Shown one piece after another: positions 57,590-64,000 of a stretch of DNA of 64,000 nt; position 1 is the stretch's first letter, and each line of letters starts with the position of its first letter. Below the pieces are notes generated by a model. The model searched no databases. It had not been told where the DNA came from and saw only the letters and a program-made list of their open reading frames with translations. The DNA comes from Beroe forskalii (Eukaryota > Ctenophora > Nuda > Beroida > Beroidae): NCBI GenBank assembly GCA_011033025.1, contig WFMF01000099.1:188369-252368 (forward strand), written 5' to 3'. The translations under genes and the position numbers were made by a program.

Positions 57590-58440
57590 ACTTCAGTTCA
57601 TTCTGAAAGTGAAACTCGTCACTCTTCAGTAGCAATTTACTCTTCAGTAGCAAGTTCCTTCTTACCGTAATACCGGTCGACCAGTTCAATTATATTTTGA
57701 CAACTGTTCAGTCCGACTAAAATTCACTTTTAACAAGTTTTGACAAGTTTCAGTTCTGAAAAGAGTGCAATGTAGGACCTGTCCTCTCTAACACCAAACA
57801 CTCTGGCTCACGAACTCATGAAAATAGTCCCGGTTTAAACAAGTTTTATACTCTAGCCGATTCCGAAGTAGGTTCACTGTTTCTTCTAACACCAGTTCAC
57901 TCTAACAACAGTAAACGACCGAGTTCAAGGTCTTAGCCGAGGCCGAGTTTGCGTGTTTACTTGTTTTCTGTCTGACGCCAGTCTACTCTAACATCAATTC
58001 AATCTGACACTAGTCCGGATTCAAACAACAGCTCAGTGATCACTCGGACACCAATTCACTGATCACTCTGACACCATTCCTGATTCCAACATCAGTTCAG
58101 TGTTGGACTTCCGACTGATGCCAGAGTGAATAAGTGCGAGAGTGACTCTGATACTAATTCACCCTAACACCAGTCTGGATTCCAACAACCTTCAGTGTTC
58201 ACTCAGTTGCTCTGACAACAGTTCACTCTGACTCAAGTCCGGATTCCAACAAGCGATCAGTGTTCACTCAAATGACAAAAGTTCATTTTGACACCAGTCT
58301 GGATTCCAACAACCATTCAAACAAGAGTGTAAACTCTGACAACAGTTCCCTCTAACATCAGTCCGGAATCTGGATTCCAGCAACAGTTCATAAGACTATT
58401 TGGTTTACTCTGATATCTTTTCACTGTTCATTGTCCATGT
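57590..58440 (-). repeat. Degenerate CACTCTGACACCAGTTC array
   Basis: About 800 bp of loosely repeated TTCACTCTGACACCAGTC and GGATTCCAACAACAGTTCAG units. Its reverse complement (GGTGTCAGAGTGAA) matches the unit of the array at 3230-3560. Confidence 0.75.
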
Positions 58441-58922
58441 AAAAGTGCGTTACTATACCTATGTTAATATTACTGTGAATATGCATTATGATTTGTACGT
58501 AGTAATAGTATCAATAATCATATTTAGTCAATCATGATGAATAAAACCGCTTCAAAATGTATAATTTGGAAAATCATCCAAAACCTAAGGTGAATGTAGT
58601 AAATTCCGTCCATGAACTAGGATGAAATACTAGATAAGCATGCTAAAAGCTTAACAATTTCACTAGATTTCACACCTATTTCCTACTACAATAGTACAAT
58701 AAGCTGTTTCACCTTTAATATAACACTGTGCGACAACATGTTGGTGCTGGAGTGACGTCATCGCGCTAAATTTTTAAACCGCAATAACTCGCGAAATAAT
58801 AAGGATAGAGGGATGGGGATTTCAACATTTTATAACATGTAAGGTGAGATATGATAAAATCATAATGATTTCAATTTCATATAAAGTCAATTCTATACCA
58901 GAGAACCCCTTTAAGTATTAGG

Positions 58923-59025
58923 TTCGCTGCGCACGAGAAAAAAGCAAGTATGATGACGTCATTATCATAGCTCAATATAGTGAGTTGATGACAATGAACC
59001 GCCTATTTCTCGTGCGCAGAGTATC
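58923..59025 (+). mobile_element. Family A element with duplicated flanks
   Basis: CTGCGCACGAGAAAAAAGCA at the left and CGCCTATTTCTCGTGCGCAG at the right. The core is GATGACGTCATTATCATAGC and GTGAGTTGATGACAATGAAC. The flanks AGTATTAGGTTCGCTGCG and AGTATCAGGTTCGCTACG are near-identical direct repeats. Confidence 0.9.
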
Positions 59026-59072
59026 AGGTTCGCTACGTAATTACATGAAGGAAGGATCGTTACACCATCTGT

Positions 59073-59174
59073 ACCCCGCGCGCGAAAAATAGGCGATTAT
59101 TTTCAGCAATATTTGGCAGCGCGCACAGTGTTAATGACGTCATTGCAACCGCCGATTTGAATTCTAAGCGTATA
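59073..59174 (-). mobile_element. Family B element, second copy
   Basis: CCCCGCGCGCGAAAAATAGG at the left. The centre TTGGCAGCGCGCACAGTGTT, AATGACGTCATTGCAACCGC is the reverse complement of the centre at 10846-10940. The right end is degraded. Confidence 0.8.
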
Positions 59175-59339
59175 TAACGAATATTGGGAAGATTGCGTGA
59201 GCTTAATATTATGCGCTCATGTTTGTCATATGCTGCATAAAACTAAGCCTTTTACTGCTATAAATTCTTAACGCTTTGTTTTGCATCTTGAATGGGGCAT
59301 TGGCAGTTTTATATCCAATCAGATAAATCCAACGTGTCG

Positions 59340-59700
59340 GCACCATGTCAAATATGACAACATCATAATGTCCTATGTTATAAATATGACAGCATCATAG
59401 TGTCCTATGTATGCATTACTCGGTTCCTCCTTACAAATCACTCTGTTCCTGATTCCTCCTTACAAATCACTCTGTTCCTGATTCCTCAATGCTGCTGTGG
59501 TGTCACTTTGTGCTAAGTCTCCGATTTGAGTTTGACATTTGACAGCTTTTGTTGGCATATTAATTAGTGACGAAATCTTGTGCATCCTTTTTCTATGATA
59601 GAATTTATCGAGTGAGGGGTTTGCTCTTATCGAGTGGGGGGTTTGCTCTTATCATGAGGGGTTTGCTCTTATCGTGAGGGGTTTGCTCTTATCACATTGG
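59340..59700. repeat. Three small adjacent tandem repeats
   Basis: AATATGACAACATCATAATG/AATATGACAGCATCATAGTG with GTCCTATGT (two units). CTCCTTACAAATCACTCTGT with TCCTGATTC (two units). GAGGGGTTTGCTCTTATC units of 19-23 bp (four copies, 59613-59692). Confidence 0.85.
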
Positions 59701-60306
59701 TGATCAGTAAACTAGTAAATAACATTCTGGAAGTTTCTCGGTAACTTTGATCATTTCATATAAACATTAGCTCCCTCCTCTCACACAGTCTTTGTCACTT
59801 ATAGAGTACCTACAGAGCACCTATTGATGTCAAATGAGATGACACCGCGCCAATATGACAGTTTTACGTCGTCTATATGTACTGTTTTTGCTCGATAATG
59901 ACGTCAGTTTCCACGTATTACTCTAGCAGTGCTGTAAAGTGATTGATCAACAGTATGAGTAATTGTACAACCTAAAGTGATTGATCGAGGTGTATGAAGG
60001 GTTATGCGCCTTTTCTTTGATGAGAAGTACACTTGCCCCTTCAACTCAATACACGTGACGTATCACGTGACCTTTCACGTCACGGGTTATCACGCGCTAC
60101 CAATGACAGGTCTTAGATAGAGTCTGCATTTGCGCGTCATGACTGCTGAATAATTACGTCCATTGTGTGTCTTGGTCAGCTTGTTGCGTGAGTGATTGTC
60201 TACTGTGAAGTGTGATCCGGTGAAATAACCCGGTAATTTTAAAAATATCTTGTCGCTCATTAAAGCTGTGATTCTCCCTGATTGTTTGGTCGCAATACTT
60301 CTCGTT

Positions 60307-60343
60307 CATTGGTCACCGGTATAAACCCCCGTAGCTGATTGGC
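60307..60343 (-). promoter_or_regulatory. Paired CCAAT boxes (direct, 30 bp apart) with TATA-like site between
   Basis: ATTGG at 60308 (TTCATTGGTCACC) and 60338 (CTGATTGGCTAATG), with GGTATAAACCCCC between them. Function is inferred from the motif only. Confidence 0.3.
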
Positions 60344-60876
60344 TAATGGGAATGATACTCAGTGGTCCCTATTCCCTCTTGAAGTTCTCTAATAACAGGT
60401 TACAATGTAGGATGAAATTAGTGGTGCTTTGAGTGTTATTATTCCATTTTGAATTAACTACCTAATAGCTACTACTGAATACAGATATGCAAGGACACAT
60501 CTCATAGTCATATGATGTAGCTCGTTAATAAATAATGAACTCCATAATTTAAATCAACTACTTTTAATTATGATATTAATTGTTTTATAATAATTTACAC
60601 ATTCATTGACTGTCCATGAATCATCTATTGAATGCTGAACCAGGTGAGGTATTGAATGTACTATTGACCACTGTGACGTAAAAACTACGTAATAAACTCG
60701 TATAAACCCATGTTACGCACTTCGTTAACAGCGCTATACAGGCTTTCACTGAGCGTACTGTCATTGCGATCGGTTTGTAGGTTTCATATATTCGTAACCT
60801 CTTTCAAATTGATTGTGTGAGTAGTTGAGAACGGTATAGAAATTGGAAAATATGTCTTTCCATGTTTCCCATTTTT

Positions 60877-61075
60877 CACTAATGCGCCAATTTATTAGGT
60901 GCTTGAAGTTTTCTTTCTATTTTTCCAATTACATGGCGTAACCGGTGGATATTGCTACTCACTAATGCGCCAATCTATTAGGTGCTTGAAGTTTTCTTTC
61001 CATTTTTCCCAATTTCCCATGAAGTAACCGGCGGAATTTACTAATGCGCCAATTTATTAGGTGCTTGAAGTTTTC
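60877..61075 (+). repeat. Tandem repeat of about 80 bp, three copies
   Basis: ACTAATGCGCCAATTTATTAGGTGCTTGAAGTTTTC starts at 60878, 60961 and 61040 (periods 83 and 79; the motif is described here only by its ends ACTAATGCGCC and TTGAAGTTTTC plus the middle). The third copy is truncated. Confidence 0.92.
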
Positions 61076-61217
61076 TGTGCGTGCTATCAGACAATGCGGC
61101 AGCAAGTTCGTGTGGGACCATGCCCCCTCAGAGATCTGGGGCCACGCTTACCTGCCCTATTTAGCCATGTAACTATACGCCTCCCTCTGTGAGACTGTCA
61201 TGTGATATGGGGCATGT

Positions 61218-61420
61218 GGGGCGTAGCCGGGTTCTGGGAAAGGGTTCGGCGAGTTACTATGGAGCCAAGCGAAATAAGACATTCGAAATGTTTTGAATGT
61301 AACTTGCATTCAAAACATGTCGAATGTCTCATTTTGCCAAGCTCTTATCATTACAAAAGTTTCTCAATCTCTGTCCGAAAAGGGGAGGTGACTGTATCAC
61401 CTCCCCCCGGCTACGCCCCT
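61218..61420 (+). mobile_element. 203-bp element with GGGGCGTAGCCGGG ends
   Basis: GGGGCGTAGCCGGG and CCCGGCTACGCCCC are perfect inverted ends. The interior has ACATTCGAAATGTTTTGAAT mirrored by TTCAAAACATGTCGAATGT. GCATGTG borders the left end directly and the right end after CT. Confidence 0.8.
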
Positions 61421-63050
61421 GCATGTGATCCATATCATGTGATATGGGCATGTGATATGATTCAGAGCTTCTTTTGCATCACACGGCACATAGATAGATA
61501 TTGTGTTCTTTCGATGCATGTTTGTTCATTAAATATCAGTTGTTTATACTATAGGTATCGACAGTTCTCGTAGGTTTTCGGCATGGTTCCCATCAAATTC
61601 ATGAAACTTTTGTACATGTATATATTGGTCTTCAAACATGCATATTGCATCCTTCTAAAATTGATTATTCCTCGTGCCCTTTTCTTTCTATAGATTTATG
61701 TGGTCAGTGGTGTCGGTCTTTCTTTGAATTCTCCTTTAATACAGGAGCGTGTCGAACTCCTTAGTGCGCGGCTTTTTCAAGTGCGGCGTAAGGCAGGTGT
61801 CGCCACCTCGAGAAATGAGAATTCTTCTGAAATTTCCGATCGTGCGGCGCCATGTACGTAGGTGAATATACTGTTAAATCAGTATCACACGCGTACAAAT
61901 TGTGGTTTTGTGGAAAGTTCAGACACCGATCTCAGAGGTGGCGACACCTCAGTTATCCATAATCGTGCGCGGTTCACTGCCTGTAACTAGAGGCAGTGAG
62001 CCTGGACTCTGGAGCCGCGCACGTTGACGTAGGAGTTCCACACGCAGCCGATTATAATGTAGTCCAGGGCTTACTATCCCGAACCCACGGAATCTCCACT
62101 GAATGACGCAGATTGCATGGTGGATTATCAATGTTCCAAATATTACTGCTGAGTTATAAATTTCGCTTTAGTAATTATAATTTTGCGAAATTATTGCATA
62201 AGTCGTTTTTATGGAGGTGCGTTACAAACCACATAAGCAAATCATGTTTTCCAAGTGCGTAGATTAATGCTTTTCACTTGCAAAGTATCGACTGCTATAT
62301 CTTCCTTTTCAGGTTGTCTGCATTCACAAGGCCAGTCACATGGCCAGTCACCTCATCAGTCACATGACCAGTCACATCACCTAATTCACCTCTCACTGAT
62401 TGGTAAGGATATATAGTTTCGTTTTCACGGGTGTTTCAAATTTAAGAGTACGGATAAAGGTAATACACACACGAAGCACGATCTCTGCTTCCCCTAATCC
62501 CCTTCCCTATTTCCTAAATTCCTTTTTTAACCAGTAATTGCTATTGGGGAATCGTTGAGAAGGGAAATGAGGAGCTGGGAAGAGTTTACAACAGCAAGAG
62601 ACACTCGAAAAGAAAATATTGGTTCTATCTATTTTTTTATAGTGAAGGAATTTTGGTTTTATAGCGAAGGAATTTTTATGTTGAACCTTTTGAAAGTGCT
62701 ATAAGAAGGCGCAAAGCCGACACCGATTCATTGAAAATATTTCTACTTATAAGTGCCGAGGCCCAAATAACGATGCCATAACTTATACAAGACTCAACTA
62801 GACAGTTTTTATTATGTGAAGACTCACATTTTTCCTGAATATGTTAATTAGTCTTCTGATTTTACAAGTGGCAATACTACTAGGCAGCCTTAGTAAAGCA
62901 TTTATTTTTATCAAATGTTAATTGACTTAATGAAGTAACAACTACAGATACTTATCGAACCCTTTTCACTAAAGTAGCACCTGCTTACAAATAACTTAGG
63001 AGAAACATGCACTCATTCATTTCTTCTATATTTACTTCATTTCATCTCCC
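61421..63050. other. Gene-free stretch
   Basis: A weak inverted repeat (AGGTGTCGCCACCTCGAGA near 61795 and TCAGAGGTGGCGACACCTC near 61932) and a short AGTCACATGRCC tandem near 62333-62375. An acceptor-like TTTAATACAG at 61735-61744 precedes an open stretch but lies in the inverted repeat. Confidence 0.4.
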
Positions 63051-63054
63051 TCTG

Positions 63055-63090
63055 ACCAATCAGAGCACAGGGATTTCCCGGCAACCAATC
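63055..63090 (+). promoter_or_regulatory. Paired CCAAT boxes (direct, 29 bp apart)
   Basis: CCAAT at 63056 (GACCAATCAGAGC) and 63085 (AACCAATCAAAA). The first is the same extended sequence as at 14328. Confidence 0.3.
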
Positions 63091-63197
63091 AAAAAACAGC
63101 TGTTCGTCACATGACCCCATTTTCATATCTGTCGGAGATATGTGAGCACTATGAATCACTCACTGTGTGTGCCGCTCAGATAGGTTTATCTCGCTCG

Positions 63198-63235
63198 GAA
63201 TGACGTCATAACGAGGGTTTAAAATGACAAATAGT
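63198..63235 (+). repeat. CRE half-module
   Basis: GGAATGACGTCATAACGAGG, GTTTAAAATGAC. The first half is recognisable and the second is lost. Confidence 0.5.
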
Positions 63236-64000
63236 GATGGGAAAAAGTCTATTTTTTGCGTGGGGCCTATCCCAGCATATAAACGAGTGGGTGTCATAGC
63301 AAACTCAATCAAATTAAAAACTGTTGTGAGTCTAGCAGAGCCATGCCGTCATTATTGATTTGTGTGAGAGTAGGTTTTATCAGTTATAAACGAGTGTCGT
63401 ACGGTAAGTTTTCAGGTGACCAGTTAGCTGTGGGCTGTCTTTATCAGGTTTTATTTTTATCTCCAAACCACAGGACTGAAGTGCAGCTGTTATTTGACCT
63501 GTTCTTATATCTCCTTCAATTTAACCGGCCCTACTTCAACCGGCCTTTTCAAACGGCCTTTTTTACCGTACCCTTGGACGATATAAATCTCAAAGTCGTT
63601 TTTGTTTGTTTCAAGGGTCGGTTAGATAAGGACCAAAAAGTTACCTGTTTTTTCTAGGCCCCGACAGGCATGTTAGGTGTTACAATGCAGTAGGTATTGT
63701 GATGTTGCAGTTCATTAAACTTTGAGACCCCCAGTTTCAATGAAATTGATCCATTTTAAACAGCTCCCGAGGAATAAGAAGTAAATTTGTGTTCCAGTTA
63801 GTTAGTTAATTTCTGTGACAATCAGCATTCAGCACTTTCAATAACTTGTTGTCCTACATAATCTCAAATTTGATGTATAAAGTAGTGTTATAAAGTTTAA
63901 AAGTCAGGTCATAACCTGTTAAACTCTGAGACTCCCAGTTCCAATTTGTTTATTTGTCCTGTTGAGGCTTACAGAGGTATTTGTGAACTTTGAAATGTTT
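63236..64000. other. Right edge of the window, no firm gene
   Basis: ATATAAACGAG at about 63280 and an ATG at 63343 followed by a strong donor-like TACGGTAAGT near 63402 could be a promoter and first exon, but the short peptide has no recognised character. Confidence 0.3.

Noticed and set aside
61745-61860. A downstream exon of the large gene after TTTAATACAG
   Set aside because: The stretch lies in a weak inverted repeat, the phase-compatible frame stops after about 40 codons, and its composition lacks the KTP character.

Overview
This is a eukaryotic, almost certainly animal, nuclear window. It has GT-AG introns, small exons, A+T-rich DNA between genes, microsatellites, a tRNA-derived SINE, a decayed non-LTR retrotransposon and many short palindromic (MITE-like) elements. 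There are no bacterial-style operons. The gene content (a secreted four-Greek-key beta/gamma-crystallin and a very long acidic/KTP-rich cytoskeletal-type protein) together with the repeat style suggests a non-vertebrate metazoan. I cannot name the phylum from the sequence.

Only two protein-coding genes are well supported. (1) A two-exon secreted beta/gamma-crystallin gene on + at 15666-16461. (2) A multi-exon gene on + from about 45.7-46.0 kb to at least 55.93 kb. It encodes a huge acidic Glu/Pro/Val-rich region with about 37 copies of a 9-residue repeat, then a short coiled coil, then a basic Lys/Thr/Pro/Ala-rich tail. This layout resembles a microtubule-associated (tau/MAP2/MAP4 projection plus proline-rich region) or neurofilament-like protein. 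Its first and last exons are not certain, and two exons each carry one apparent extra base that breaks the frame. Exon phases are otherwise consistent across every junction.

Layout: 0-15 kb is repeat-dense and gene-poor. 15.1-16.5 kb holds the crystallin gene. 16.8-45 kb is intergenic with a LINE remnant (21.7-22.3 kb), a SINE with a nested palindromic element (23.9-24.6 kb), a GC-rich array (25.2-25.9 kb), several palindromic elements, and two unrecognised minus-strand open frames (33.95-34.4 and 36.5-36.9 kb). 45-56 kb holds the acidic/KTP-rich gene. 56-64 kb is again repeats.

The most striking pattern is a roughly 45-bp module made of two CRE-like TGACGTCA half-modules facing each other (ATGACGTCATTATC, about 15 bp, then TGAGTTGATGACGTC). 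It appears in well over twenty degenerate copies. Some are solo, some form the centre of a roughly 100-bp palindromic element with GCGCGAGAAATAGGCGG ends, and a half of it sits in the centre of a different 204-bp element with CCTTAGGAGG ends. A second recurring pattern is CCAAT boxes in pairs; three convergent pairs have exactly the same 38-bp spacing around unrelated middles. Both patterns were read by eye and need a proper genome-wide count.
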